Source: Kappaphycus alvarezii
Taxonomy: Eukaryota; Rhodophyta; Florideophyceae; Gigartinales; Solieriaceae
Reading direction: 5' to 3'
Length of the DNA stretch: 64,000 nucleotides
Assembly: GCA_002205965.3 (NCBI GenBank)
Contig: NADL03000498.1
Span: forward strand, 372,001 to 436,000
Of this stretch, positions 46,285 to 60,084 are shown piece by piece (position 1 is the stretch's first letter; every line of letters starts with the position of its first letter). The notes under the pieces are model-generated. The model worked only from the letters and a program-made list of their open reading frames with translations. It had not been told where the DNA came from and did no database searches. The translations under genes were made by a program, and so were the position numbers.

Positions 46285-46647
46285 TGCATTTCCTGGTACC
46301 TTCTGTAGTTTTGTTCGGACTTTAGGGGTAGCCAAAAGTCTATGTAAGCTGAGTAAACTGCTTCCTTATGGAGAGGTCAAGCAAGTTGGCAGACAACTTC
46401 AAGTCAAGTCCCGAGTATTAAGAAGTTCAGAGTCAACTCCGGACCCAAGAAAAAGTTTTCCTACGCTGCTCACAGAGCATCAGTGGTAGACCCTGCCTCT
46501 TCCATACTTGATTGTAGCCCTCTCAACTCTTTTCCATATACACTCCTTTTTGTTCGTTCAACTATACCACGGTAGCACTTTTTTCGCTTGCAACATCTCC
46601 TTCTTGGGGCAATTGGTTCTGAGTATCTCTCCTCCCGACGATTTACC
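46285..46647 (+). repeat. dispersed repeat R1, copy 2
   Basis: The reverse complement of 10492-10850 over about 360 bp, with clear identity in GTCAAGCAAGTTGGCAGACA, ACTTCAAG-CAAGTCCCGAGTA, CATATACACTCCTTTTT and TATACCACGGTAGCAC. It forms the right end of the insertion inside the Copia gag region and may be the vehicle or 3' tail of the inserted DNA. Confidence 0.8.
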
Positions 46648-49600
46648 CCTATCGATTTCGTTTACTCCAAAGGAGGTGGAATTGCTAAACGATGTGGATT
46701 ATCTATCAAGAAGGCCCTAGCTATGTTTTACTCTGATCCTCAGTCCCAGCAAGATTCTTTCGACATGTGTCGTTAAATGGTCGAGGCGGCTACGTCTATC
46801 ATATCAGGTGCGAGAAGGGAGAAGGAAAGAGATTCTGATGTTTGAAACAAGTCAGATCGCTCTGAAGACTTTCATAACATTCCGACACCAAGGGCTTGAG
46901 TACCTGCAGAGCGAGAAATTGAGCAACCGACACAAGATAACCGTCCTGTTCGTCGTTTTGGACCAACTGAACAGAATGAAGCAAGAGTACAATACGCACC
47001 TTACCAGCAGAGAGTACCAGGCATCCCGCAGGCTACAGTTGTTCGAAGTCCACGAACTCGTCATGATGTAACGTCGAATCCAGGACCGGACTACGTTCAT
47101 CCGCACCACATTCCCGGGTCGCAAGGAGTGTCAACTCACGCAATAAGTGTTCTAAGCAAGTTAGCTACTCGCTTTAAGGACCGCACTGAAAAGTTTTGTG
47201 GCGATGATGGGGAGAATTGGGAAGATGTTTATTCTACATACATGAACTGTACGACGCAATGGGGAGGCCTGAGCACGCTGCATAGGGTAACATCGAAAAA
47301 ATTCTGGCTGATGAGGCGAAAACGTATTAAAAAAATGTAATGTTCAGGCCAATCCAAACGTGTTTAAGTGCTGTGAGGACGTTAATAAGTTACCCTACAA
47401 AAGTTTCACGGACTTGAAGCACAGGAGGCGGCACTGGGGCACTTTGAAGCTTTGTCAATGTACGATTTCGTGAAGAAGACTGGATCTCTCGTAAGTGTGC
47501 TAAAATCAGTGCGCGATGAGATAGTAAAGCATTTCAACCTAGAGGCAGACGGAAAAAGATCAAAAACGATGGTTAAAAAACACCGTCAGATCGTTCAATT
47601 GGGCTCGACCGACTACTACACGCGCACACCAACTCCATTTTGCTCAGATGTATTCGACTCTCAAGGCACAAGCAATTGAGGAAGAGAAAGCGCGTGCAAC
47701 CAGGAGAGATTGTGGCTCATTCAGAGGGAAAGTTGGTGACAAATCTCTGGGCAATACTGTTTGGTTTGGAGACATGTATGGCCGCGGTAAAGAGAACCTT
47801 AAACACAAACCATTCAATGGACAGCAGGAAGAGAGATCATTCAAGGGCAGTTGCTACGGGTGCGGCAAGAAAGGCTTTAAGAGGTCAAACTGTCCGGACT
47901 GCAAGTCCAATCGCAAGGACTACACGCAGAAAGCGCCAAGGGGCTCAAGGCTATCAACGCAGTAGCGACGCTGTCAGAGGCAGCGGATGTGATGGCTGAA
48001 CTTGAGGTCCAGTATGGCGAAGATTGGGAGGAGGTTTTGAGAGGTGAAGACCCTGTCGATGAATCATCTAACGAGTCGAACCACGGCAAAGAAATTGGGT
48101 TCGCACTTCCTGATGATGAATCAGACGAAGAGGGCACGGGAGGGGTCAGCATTGATGAGGAGGCCGATGGAAAATGTGTGGACCAATTTGATATTTGCTA
48201 TCACGGAGATACAGAAACCTTCAATGAGAAGAGTACAAGCGTCGAGATCATGGAAGGGTTCCCTGAGATTCCCATCAATGCCACTTCACCATGCGCAAAG
48301 CCCGACGAGTTTCATGGCGCGTGAATGGATACTGGAGCGTCCACATCCGTTTGTGGATTGAAAAAGACCAAGGCTTATGCAGCTTTCGCGGGCTTTAAGT
48401 TAAGGCTGAAAGGGTCCAATCGTGCGTTCAAGTTTGGAGAATCGAGGACGGGGAGTATAGGCACGATCGTTGTTTGTCTGTCAGTGGCTGGGCATGCATA
48501 CGTCGAGATAAAAGTGGACGTGGTCAAGCCCAACATTTCTCTCCTTATAGGCTTGGACGCAATGGACAATGCAGGGATATACGTTAAAAACGTACAGAAC
48601 TTGCTTGTGCATGATAAGGCCGGCTGGACTCTATCCCTAGAAAGGAAAATGGGTCATCTGTACTACACATGGGAGAAAGAGATATTGTTCACGATCTGCG
48701 AGCTGAAGCGTAGGCATTTCGGCTTTTACCACCCTTCTACATAAAAATTATTCAACCTTATGAAACGTGAAAAGCCAGAAAATGTAAACGAGGAGACTAA
48801 AAGGATGTTGGAGAAAGTTGCGAAACAGTGCAAACACATGCCAATACCACGCACCGAGGCCGCTGAGTTTCTCTGCATCACTCCCGGGAGTCATCACTTT
48901 CAATCGTATGGTTACTGTTGATCTAATGTGGATAACAGGGAAGCCGTTGTTACACGTCATAGACACAGATACACACTATTCATCCGCAAGGTTCCTGCCG
49001 GGCGAATCTACTGATGAAGCTTGGGAAACATTCATGCTTTGTTGCGTCTCTACGTACATGGGTTTCCCCGACGTAATCACAGCAGATTCTGGTTCGGTCT
49101 TCACTTCTAAGAAGTGGAACAAACTTGCTAATAATGCCGGTGTCGCGGTGGAGATGTCACCAGCCGAGAGCTCGAACTCCATGGGGGTTGGTGAGCGGTA
49201 CTATGATCCGCTAAGGCGAATCTTCCAGAAGATCCTTGGTGATCATCCCGGATATAGCAAAGAGCTGATCTTGTCCTTGACAAACAAGGCTATGAATGAC
49301 ACGTGTGGCCCATCGGGCTTGGTACCTAGTTTATTGGTGTTTGGCTCGATTCTGCGAGTGCCGGTTGGCTCAATCGGCTTACTGAACCAAGAAGAGCGTA
49401 TGAATATGCTCGAGACTGCACGCCAGGAAATGGAGTCAATCGTTGCCAAGCTGAAACTTAGAATAGTTCTTAAGAAGAGGGCACCAAGCGCAGCATATGC
49501 ATAAGAACTGGATCACCCTTTTTCTCAAAGAGAGTGATCCAGTTCTCGTTTGGCGCAAACGAAAGAAACACTCAAGGGGGACGGGGCCATACGAAGTGAC

Positions 49601-51773
49601 GAAGATAGAAGGTAAAGTAGTCACGATATCAAACGACAGAGGCGAACCGCAGGAGTTTAACACATCGAGCGCCAAACTGTACACCACCGCTGACGAGTAC
49701 TTACACGAGCACACCGATGGGAAGATAGCAGACGAAGGTTACCCTGACTCTAACGAGGACAGCGAAAGCGAAAGCGAGGATGAATATGACGACCACTTGT
49801 CTGAACCCGATTATGTCTACGACTTGTCTGATGGGGATTTCTATTGTGATTATGATTCAGGCAGCGAACATTACATTTATCTCACTGAAGTACTGCCAAT
49901 AGGAGATGAGCGCAGGCAAGAAGAGCGTTACGATCAAGCACGCCGTAAGGAGGTCAAGGGTCTGGAAATAATGGGAACCTGGATGAAGGTTAAGGTGGAC
50001 AGTCTACCTGAAGATGCTAACGTACTGGGCACTAGGTTCGCACTAGCGCTGAAGAATGTCGGTACGCCACGAGAAAAGGCCAAAGCGAGACCCGTGGTTC
50101 AGGGTCATACGGACCGTGAGAAGTACAACGTGGTACACGATTCAAAAACCCTCCATCAACGCTCGATTCGATTCATCGTGTCAATGGCCGCCATGCACAG
50201 TTTCAATTTGTGGACGCATGACATAACGCAATCATACTTACAATCCGACAGCGCATTGAAAAGAGACGTGTATTTGCGCCCTCCATCAGAGCTAAAGATG
50301 CAAAAGGACCTCTGCCTCAAGCTGGTAAAGCCACTCTACGGGCTAGCAGAAAGCGGCAACTACTGGAGTTCAACAAAATCGAATCATCACCGCGTCGATT
50401 TGGGCATGCGTCAGACTTGCGGCGATTTGAGCCTGTATTATCGTCGCACCGGAGGGTTACTAATCGGACTACTGGGTATCGTGGTTGACGATACGTTGCA
50501 GTGCGGCAGCTCGCAGTTTTGGTAAGAGACCAGTCGCACCATGGAATGCTTCCAGAGCACAGAGCGCATCTTGGATAATGTGACATTCTCGGGTATCAAC
50601 GTGGACACGAAAAACGAAGGGTACTACTTGCATCAGATGGACTATGCAAACAAGCTGAATTTGTTACCGAATGACGCTACATTCCGCGATTTTCGCTCCG
50701 CAAGGGCACGCATTTCATGGCTTTGCAATACGAGACCAGACATCAGTTGCTCTGTGGCCAAGCTAGCGCAAGTGACGGAGGGCGAGTTCTGTTTGGAAAG
50801 AGTGAAAGCCGCAAATGAAGTCATACGGCATGTAACAAAGAACACGCAACTGGGTATCGACATCCCGAAGCTGGATATGGAGTCAGCATCCATCGTTGTG
50901 TACACCGACGCCTCACTCGCTAACAATGCCGACTTGTCGATTCAGATCGGATACGTCATCATTCTCAGGGACAAGCACGGAGTCGCAAATTTGGTCGAGT
51001 ACACAAGTTAAAATTGCCGAAGAGTCACTCATTCTTCATTAGCAGGGGAAATAATGGCGTTCTCAGCAGGCTTTGACGCAGGGTTTGTCATCAAACATGA
51101 TATAGAAGACATCACGAAGCATCGTTTTCCACTGTACCTGATGACGGATAGCAAGGGGCTGTTCGACATGGTGACACGCAATTCTTATTCGGCAGAGCGC
51201 AGGCTAATGATAGACATGTCAGCTATTAGGGAGTCGTATCAGAAGCACGAGATAGACGGGTTAGCGCACTTTCCTGGATCGCAGAACCCGGCTGACTCGA
51301 TGACGAAGATAACGCAGAACGTTACGCTGTTGGGTATTATGGCTGGAAGAGCAACGGTGCAGGCGATGGAGTGTGTGACAAGGAAAGAGGAGTAGGCTGG
51401 ATTCGATTGGAGATAATTTTGAGTTGGGAAGTCAAGGGTAGAATACGGAAGCCCGGTTCGTAAGCTGATATTCGCGCACGGGATGCGATGGCGGCGTATC
51501 TCGGAACCGCAAGGATGGACATTCGCGCTACCGCTAGCCGGACCTCGAGTGCCGGCAATCGTTCAAAGTTGTTTTGTTGCTGTTTTTTTTGTTTTCGCTG
51601 ATGATGTTTGAACGCTTCCGAGTTGGCTACAAGGAATCGGTGGCCTAGCACCAGAGCGTCGTAAGTTATATTTTGTATCTTTTTTTTGTGTGTTTTTCAA
51701 ATAAGATGATGGGCAGACACCTCGGAACATTCTAGAAACTGGAACCGATCTCGGACATGAAGAAAATGGGCTG

Positions 51774-52400
51774 TGTCGTTGAGACGTGTCACATCCGTAG
51801 TTGTGTGTACACATGTGTGGACAGTCCTATGTAAACAGAGTTGTCAACAAGTACATTTCTGGAGTACAGTACTTCCCACTTGACATCTTAAGTATAGAAC
51901 GAACCCGGTGATGACAATACGTCCAGAGGGCATGACACTCGATCGATTTGCGCGCCTTAAGTGGAATACCAAGAGAGTTGTTCGTGGTGTTGCAACGGGC
52001 GTGAAAATGTCGACGTTAGCGAATTGTTGTTTTGTGGGAATTGAGGTAGGTATGGAGACAAGAATGCAAGTCTGCACTATGCGGGAAGTTGGAACTAGAG
52101 GACGAACGGGCGGACAGTTCAGAGCCGCGATACTTAAAGAATAGTCTGCGAGCGCGTCGTGGATGAAGGGGGCAAGCGTTTCCTTTGTATTTTTCTGTTC
52201 TTGGTGCACTTAGTAAACTACTGGGGTGCGCTGCGAACGGGGCACACACGCCAGCTATTATCAACTATTCACTCGGTTATACTGTTCCCTATCTTTCTAT
52301 CTACTGTTGTGGCGACTACGCTTTGTGGATTCTAAGACTTTGCTCGCGTCGCAGGCTTACAGCTGTGCAATGAAGTTATCTTAGTTTTAGTCTAACAACA
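51774..52400 (+). repeat. Copia 3' LTR
   Basis: 627 bp, colinear with 44180-44806 without gaps, with TG...CA ends. It is preceded by the purine-rich tract at 51759-51770. Confidence 0.95.
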
Positions 52401-52405
52401 CTACC
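52401..52405 (+). repeat. Copia target-site duplication, right
   Basis: CTACC, an exact copy of 44175-44179. It shows that the two LTRs belong to a single integration event. Confidence 0.9.
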
Positions 52406-55400
52406 CTCACAAAATTGGTACAAAATACTGACCATGGTTATATTATTGGTGCATCATTTAATAAAAGGATCCAATGAATTTCACTTGATTATTTCTATTT
52501 TATATAGACTATTCATATATCATTCCCAGTATGTTGCGAAATAAGTGAGGAAAGAATAAAGAACGTACCAAGAACCTAATGAGTTTATGAATTGATTGAG
52601 CTTCCCTACGAAGATGTACAAAAAAGAATAGTAAGTACAGATATATCGGAACCAAATTCCAAAGAATGAAATAAAAACGAAATTATATCTTAGATCCAGT
52701 ACGGGTGCCAAGTTTAAATTTATGATATATCCCAATTACTTACGCCAGGTGGAAACACACATAAAAAATTATCAATAATTATTACATTTTTTGTCTCCGT
52801 CGAGGCCTTGCTTATTTTGGAGTTGATTGAATCAAATGTCTTCTCAACGAACGGTGATGTCGTCCGAGATTTGATGTGCATATTCTGACACCCTTTAAGA
52901 AATGTTTTTTTCACTAGACAGATTTTTCATATCTATTTGATGTTAGTCTTCCCGGAAGAACATTTGACATTTATGTCAGTCATGTTTTAAAAGAAAGGAA
53001 ATTCTGATTTCTTATTTGCTTAAATGGCGTCAACTTCAATGAATCTTAACTTAAAATTCAACCTATACATATATCGAATTTTCGACACCCTACTGTAGGT
53101 TAGAAACGGGGTGATTCCAAAAGGGCTGTATATCTCGATTCTTGACGTTTTTATCGATGACTAGCTTGGATAAGGTATGAAAGTTCTTAAAAATCCTTGC
53201 ACATACCATGGAAGTATTGCGGAATATTGTTAGGATCGCTGATGTTTATCTCTCTCGCGAGTTACACTTTCACGAATGAATTAAATAAATTTACTTTTTT
53301 ATGACTACTGACGACTGTTCTCAAAGTCCAGTAGATTAAAATGAAACAGCTTATGTTTTATTTGTCTGCCTATTCATCCTTTATATTTGTTTAAAAGTCC
53401 ATATTTACAATTAATTACTTTTAATGCAATTCCAAAACTAAGTTTCTTAGCAATCGTACAGTACTTTATAGTTACAGTGGTGTTACTTTATCTCCTATAT
53501 AGTGTAAAATACTCACTGATATATACCGAATGATGAATAAATGAGTACTGGAACCACAATTTACAACTATCGAAATTTAAGAAATAAAAAATGTACCCCG
53601 AATGCCTCAATAAGTAGGGACTTCACAGACGATTTTCGGTTTTCGAATTAAAATAGTCTATACATTTTTCCAATTTTTTAGGTTCAGAAAATTTTGAAGT
53701 ATGTTTAAAGTATTTCAACGAGTTTTCGACTACAGATTTAATTTGACTATTTCAGAAATGTTGCATATTTCCCGTTAAATTTCCATTCTTGAGCTATAAT
53801 TTAATCAGCCAGTCACGAAAATCGATGACTACCATCTGATTGTATCTAAAGTTTTTTAAAAATTACTGAAATGAAATACTTTTTTCATATTGATTCAAAC
53901 TGTTCAGGGAGTAAATATTAAGGCGAGGTACATATTTCCAGATATAAATTGTTCAAATGGCTGCCACAGGAAATAAAGTAAACTTATTCGCACTTTATCA
54001 TCCGAAATTAATACATCATTTCTTTTTTAGACTTTAAAAGAATAGAAGCCTTTTTTGATTCTGAAAATCTAGGTTAACATTTTGCAGTTAGTGGAAATTT
54101 ATGGAAGTAAATGTACTTTATAAGTTTCTTTAAAAGTTTTTGAATGTAATGTTGTTAGTGTTGAGTGTTGGCTTCATGCAAATAATACAGTTGAAAATAT
54201 CGATAACAGGACTGAAAGCAAGTAAAATACTAAACGTTTATGACTCAATTTTTTGATTGAATGTTTAGAGTATGTTTACATATAAAAATACGAATTCTAA
54301 ACAAAATCAGATTTAGCGGGCCAAATTACCGAAAATAATTTTTTTTACCGAATTTATTTTTCAAAAAGATGTTGCTTGCAAATTTTTTTTTCAGACTAAT
54401 AAAATTTACGATTGATCCCAGTACTTTTTTTAACCTTTCATTGTTTTCTGAGTGAGCAATAAGTTTTAGTACTTTAAATGAAATCAATCTGTTGGGTAAA
54501 TAAATATGGTTGCTCTCGAAATAAGCTCATTGAATGCAGAAAAAACTTCATGAAATGCCGCGAAATTTTATACTGTCATAAAAATGGGTTCAGAAGGGTT
54601 TGGTTTTAGGAGACAGCTCCAGGGGAATTTATCCATGTATTGATAGCGAAAAATTTGTAGAGCACTTAAAACTTCAACTGAAGTCAGAAGACTTGCTTTT
54701 ATCTGATTTTCAAAATTCTACAGTATTGAACCCTTCAGTGAAATAAATTCTACATGATATAAGTCATACTTAATTTTCCAAGGCCTGATTTATGTCTAGT
54801 AGTGGGCAACGAAATAAAAATAATCGCAAAGGTCTTACCTCTGTCAAATTGATCTTTTCTATGTATGTGAAGTATAGTTTTTGTCCTATATAAAAGTTTG
54901 AGATCATTCTACTGCTTTTCAAAATATTGTTCTATTCCTTCCTTTTCGAGTCAGATTTATTTGGTCTCTATTATTTACTCATTAAAAATTAAAATCCCAT
55001 GCTCATATTCAACATCAGCATGTGCATTAAAAAAACTTGCCAAAGCTATTAGAGTCGTGAATGATACTCCAAATATCTTTGTAGGGAAAAAATTCTATTT
55101 TTCACTTTGAGCTAATACTCACCGTCTGTTTCCCTAATGCAATAAATATGGTTCATAGATACCCAAATGTAGTTAGATTTTCCATATATTTACGAAAATA
55201 CCAGTCGCATTCTCAAAAGTAAGCCGATTTGTCTAATTTTCAGAACTTTTTATGCGAAATTAGCTTCACTCTTTGACTATACTATAAATAGTATTTTAAC
55301 CACTTATTTTGTATTCAATCACCAGCTTGAGGCGAAATGAGCATCATCTCGGACCATTCTCCAGTCTCGATACTTGGAACATGAAATTTAGAAATCATTT

Positions 55401-58083
55401 GAGAGCAATTTCAATATCAATATAAAGCAGTTCAAACAGAGCTGATCAAAAAAATTTACAGGACTAAAAGTTTTTCGAGTGACGTCGGGGGTATTTTTGG
55501 AATTTATTTGGTATATTGAACAATCTTAAGCCCTTTAGAAACTTTATATGCGGGCTTAACGAACGTTGGTGATTTTTTCCAATCTTTATTCTTGGTCATA
55601 TCCATCGGAAACAAGTTAGGACTGAATTAACAGAGAGGGTTCCATGTCAATTACAAAGGCTGGAATTTTTGGAAAAATTATTAAGAATTCAGAAAATATC
55701 ACAGAGGAATAAAATTGACAACCGGGAAAAATTACTGTTAAATACAGTGAACAAAAATTTATGCAAACAAACGTATAATCGTCCCATTACTTATAATTTT
55801 GGTTGAACTAAGTCAATGTTATTGTGGAAATATTTCTCGAATTTAATCTGCAGTTTTGCCCCAAGAAAAATAATGGTTTGTCTTGTAGTTAAGACATTAG
55901 TCAGTACAAAGATAAACACATTGTACAATAACGCAGCCAATTTACCAATCTATTTATTTTTCAACGATTTTTGACGGAACAGGGAAGTAAGTAGTCTTTA
56001 TTTTCTTTCAAATAAAATAAAAATGATCCTTATGTATATATGTATCTCCTATTCTCTTACTTCAGTATTCGGGATAATGCAAAGATATTCTTCTTCCGAA
56101 TGATTCCCTTTCGGAATAGTTTCTATATTATCTGGAAAAGTCTACTGCTCGCCGCTGTTCAAAGTGCTCTCACTTGAATAGCTAGATTATTCATACCAAC
56201 AAAAAACGCATTGTAAGCTTATCCATGGCTATAATAAATAACAGATGTAAGATTTTACTATTTGGTATTGGAAATTTAGTCACGAAAAAAACATTTCCTC
56301 TCTTGATTGTGGTAGTCGTTTCAATATCTATTAATTTATTCACAAGTTTATTTAAAAGGAATCTTAAATTATTTTCAATACAACCTAGCTATGATTTGCT
56401 CTCCTAACTGATATAGTAAAGAGAAAATTATCTCAGTGAAATAGACGAATTGATATTCCCAAATTTCTTTACATGTAATTTATATTCCGTATTCTCCGAC
56501 GCACTCTAAGTTTCATAAAGAATAAACTGGTATTGTATGTTTTCATTTTTTTCAATTGCTAGCAATAAAAATACCTTTCCATCTGCGACTGGTTTCGAGG
56601 TAGCCCGTATGCAGCTGGAAACAAATCTACCCAAGCGCTCGTTTAATATAACCTTAAATTTCTCTCTAACTTGTTTATGTTTTTCTTTACTGGATTATGA
56701 ATGAGTAAATGGATTGAGAATGATTTCCCATGTTAATTTTTTAATCTTGCAATAGTTTATGAATAGCTTCGATTTAAATCTTTAGATCTGTTTCGAAATC
56801 TTACTCATAGTTTTGCACAAAATTTTTGTCCCATTGCTTTTACGTACTTGTAGTTTTGTTCAATATTCGAATGAATTTTATTATTCAAACCATGTTCCGT
56901 GTGAATAGTGCGGACTATAAAACTACAAATTGTATATTATGCCTCCATCAATGTGTTTAATATGATATAGGTGGCCTAAATGAAACAACTGATATATTTC
57001 CTGGGAGCAATGTAATAGAAAAGATATTTTTGAAATGCTATATGGTACTATCTCTCCCTAAAAATATATTCTAAGTGCATTCCCTGGTTCTGTAAATTAT
57101 AATTAGTTTAAGTTTCCTGTAACATGTCGTTAGCCTTGAAATATATCTAGTATATGACTTAAAAAGCATAGGGTTAAATAAGAGGTGGCGGGAAATACAT
57201 TCTACGATGAGAAGATTTACGTCCCATGCATAAGTAATTTCTCGTTCTTACCTCGCAAAATATCAAATAAGTGTTTCCAAGCCGAGAATTACAGGTAAAT
57301 GTTGAGACAAACTTTTTATTGCTAACAAAGTCTTTCAGTGTAATTTATAATATTGCTGAACGGAGAAACTTAAAGTGAGCAGAAAAGGCTGAATAAGTAG
57401 ATAATTTTTTGTTTTTTTGTTTTTCTGCACTATACTTCAGTGTATCTGGAAATTGCTGACATCGAAAGGATTTTGTTGCAATTATTTCTACCTTTCTCGA
57501 TGTGCATTACTTTTCATGATAGAGATTACTTTCTGAACACATAAATTTTATCCTTTATGGTCCTAATATTAATATTAGAACTGCATATTCTTTTGTAAAA
57601 GAGTCGTTCAGCTTTTTAGTTATTAAATCTGAAAAATAGACTTTGGTGCGGTTCGGCAGTATTTCAGCAGCATTTTGGTCTCGGCCAAAGCATGAGCTCT
57701 CTCATCTATCTTCCTAACGCCTCAAGCATACTACTCAATATTATGAAATCAACAAGTGATCCATACCTAAAAACTTCTAAAGAAATGTTACAGAAATGTT
57801 CCAATCCGAAGCTATTTTTGTTTACTTTTAAGAACAAAAGCACAGTTTTGAAAAGAGTAACGAAATAGAAGATGTGAAAAAATGAAAGAAAAGGTTCCAA
57901 ATTTTAATGTTCGACTCCAGAACATTGTATTCGGGAAGAGTTTAATTGATTCCACAGATATAGCCGCTAAAATTTTCTGAATACTTCAGTATCATTTTAA
58001 ATTGCATTCCTTGAGAATATAATGAATGATATGACTGGTTTGTCGGAAATAATGATTTTCCAGCAGGTTTCTTAAAAAATACT
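52406..58083. other. AT-rich block, right half
   Basis: About 5.7 kb of strongly AT-rich, stop-dense DNA. Its frames of 60-70 codons have Lys/Asn/Phe/Ile-rich, low-information composition. No repeat shared with the left half or the rest of the window was seen. Confidence 0.65.
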
Positions 58084-58196
58084 GAGTTATTGACACTAAA
58101 AGTAAACTCAGTATCAGTTACTGAGTTATTAACACTAAAAGTAAACTCAGTATCAGTTACTGAGTTATTAACACTAAAAGTAAACTCAGTAACAAA
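58084..58196 (+). repeat. 39-bp tandem repeat, nearly three units
   Basis: Units start at 58084, 58123 and 58162. The unit begins GAGTTATTAACACTAAAAGT and continues AAACTCAGTATCAGTTACT. Units 1 and 2 differ at one base. Unit 3 diverges near its end. Within each unit ACTGAGTT faces AAACTCAGT, so every unit can form a hairpin. The 39-bp period is a multiple of three and keeps frames open on both strands (13-residue unit TEFTFSVNNSVTD on the minus strand), so the open frames here are by-products. Confidence 0.93.
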
Positions 58197-60084
58197 ATCT
58201 GATTCATTGAGATCGCAAACATGTTTCATAAATAAAGCAGTAAGAAAATTTCAGTCACTGAGCTGTAATATGCAAGTTGGTTTCTCAAGTCCTGTAGAGG
58301 CCAAAAGTTATTGTCTAAAACTCTATACAGGGAAATCGAAAATGATTGCGTAAAAGATAGTCGTACGGGAACCGTACTTATAAAAATAAAAATAGTCATA
58401 TAGAAAAGCAAAATTTCAAATTAATCTCTCTAGAAAAATTGCAATGATAATAATAATTGATGAACGACTCTCACGGCTCTTATTGCTTCGACCGATTTCA
58501 ACATCGTAGGCGATTAAATGCTCGAAAGAAAATCAAAAACATTGAAATATAACTCAATAATACTAAAGAGCTTCAACGCAAATCAAAAAGTTAAACTGTA
58601 AAGTTTTCAATTATATTCGTCTTTGTCAAAATTATTTCGTATCCCTTTGGAGGATCGTGGCAGATTTGCTCCTGATCGGAAAGGGCTCTGTAAGAGAATG
58701 CATTTAAGCGATGCAGTACATCACTGCTCTGAAAATGTCTATTTCATGGCATTCATTTGAGAAATGAACTGCAAAGGATATTTTTCTGGTATCAACGAAG
58801 AAATTACTGACCCAAATGATACCTTCTTACCGTATTTTCGCACATTTTTCTTAGTATCGATATTAAGAGATATGAACGGGAGGATAATATCATTTAGGAA
58901 ATCGTAAGTAAGTATTAATCCCATTTAAAGAATTTATAAACCAAAATATATCTGATTCTTTTGGCACTTACACCGTTAATATTACCGGAAATGTTTTTTT
59001 TCCTTCAAACTTAATATTACTTCCAATTTTAGTCACAAATCGTACAAAAGCTACAATCCGGACAATATTCTTTGAAAGGTCTGATTATCCATTTATTTTC
59101 TTCAATATAGGAGAAATTATACTCTTAAATTCAAGATGAGTGTTTCAAATTCTGACTGATGTTCGAAACTACTAAGTCTAGCTTATGGATAGCTAGCTCT
59201 GGATATCTTTCTTACTGTCAACTATTTTTGCTGGGGTTAAAAATTTTGAGACCTTGAACGGTATTATTTGGATGAACATTCCGGCTTCGACTTTGGAAAT
59301 CAATTCTTTAAGAATCTTTGACATTCGGCTAAGAATAAAGTTGTTCCCAAAATAAGACGCATCTCATTTCCTATATTTAATCCGTATTGCTGCTTCAGCA
59401 AGTAAGTAATAAAGCTTCTGCCATATAAGAGCGAAACCAAAAAATTAGTGAAGCACAATTTAATTGGTTGGCATACAAAACTATTATTAATTATGATATT
59501 TGAACTATTGCTGATAATTTTATATGTCTCGGTCACTTAGAGTGCTTTTCACGGAACTCATACGCATCATTTTTGGATTTGAGACTTTAAAATTCGTAAA
59601 AATGCAGGCCCCAAGTTTAAGTAAAAAAAATGCCCCTCCCAGATGGCCCCGAAACTTCTCAGTACCCAATTCCTTTTCACTTTACTAGTCTCCTTGAATA
59701 GACCACAGTACCGTTTGCGCTTTTAAAACCTTGTCTACAATAGAAGTGACGGGTTGTTTCTTTTGCGCGTCATTCCCTATTCAGAGAGTATGTAAGAGGT
59801 GCAGATTGAAATAAAAATAACTTTTTCTGGAATAAGCTTCCATTTTCGACTCATTTGCTGATACTGATAGATTTGTACGAGAAAATACATTTGGCATCAA
59901 GGAGATGCTAATAAATTGCTAGAAGCCGATCATATTCACTCGCAATGTTCTCTATAACAATCTGAATACTGCCTGGTGAATTATTTTAAGAATTTTAAGG
60001 AGTTATCTTATCTTTCAGCGATTATATTAAGGCTGCCTTACATTTTACATACAACGCTTCAACATAACTTTATCTTGAACACTT
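58197..60084. other. AT-rich block, continued
   Basis: Same character as 52.4-58.1 kb. No gene or shared repeat was recognised up to the R4 copy at 60085. Confidence 0.6.

Larger units (their letters stand above)
44180..52400 (+). mobile_element. Ty1/Copia retrotransposon, both ends present
   Basis: 8.2 kb element bounded by 627-bp LTRs and a 5-bp duplication. Parts in order: gag start (about 44.85-45.1 kb, MEEQAKHSCGPEAQP); a nested insertion (about 45.1-46.65 kb); more gag with a zinc-knuckle region near 47.85 kb; protease near 48.3 kb (MDTGASTSVCG); GAG-pre-integrase near 48.65 kb; integrase 48.85-49.45 kb (VDLMWI, TADSGSVFTS, GVGERYY); RT 49.95-50.52 kb (DITQSYLQSD, VKPLYGLAESGNYW, VDDTLQ); RNase H 50.9-51.4 kb (TDSKGLFDMVTRNSYSAERR); and a polypurine tract GAAGAAAATGGG at 51759-51770 directly before the 3' LTR. 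Reading is interrupted in roughly half a dozen places besides the nested insert, so it is a fossil. LTR divergence of about 2.7% makes it the youngest LTR element here. Confidence 0.95.
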
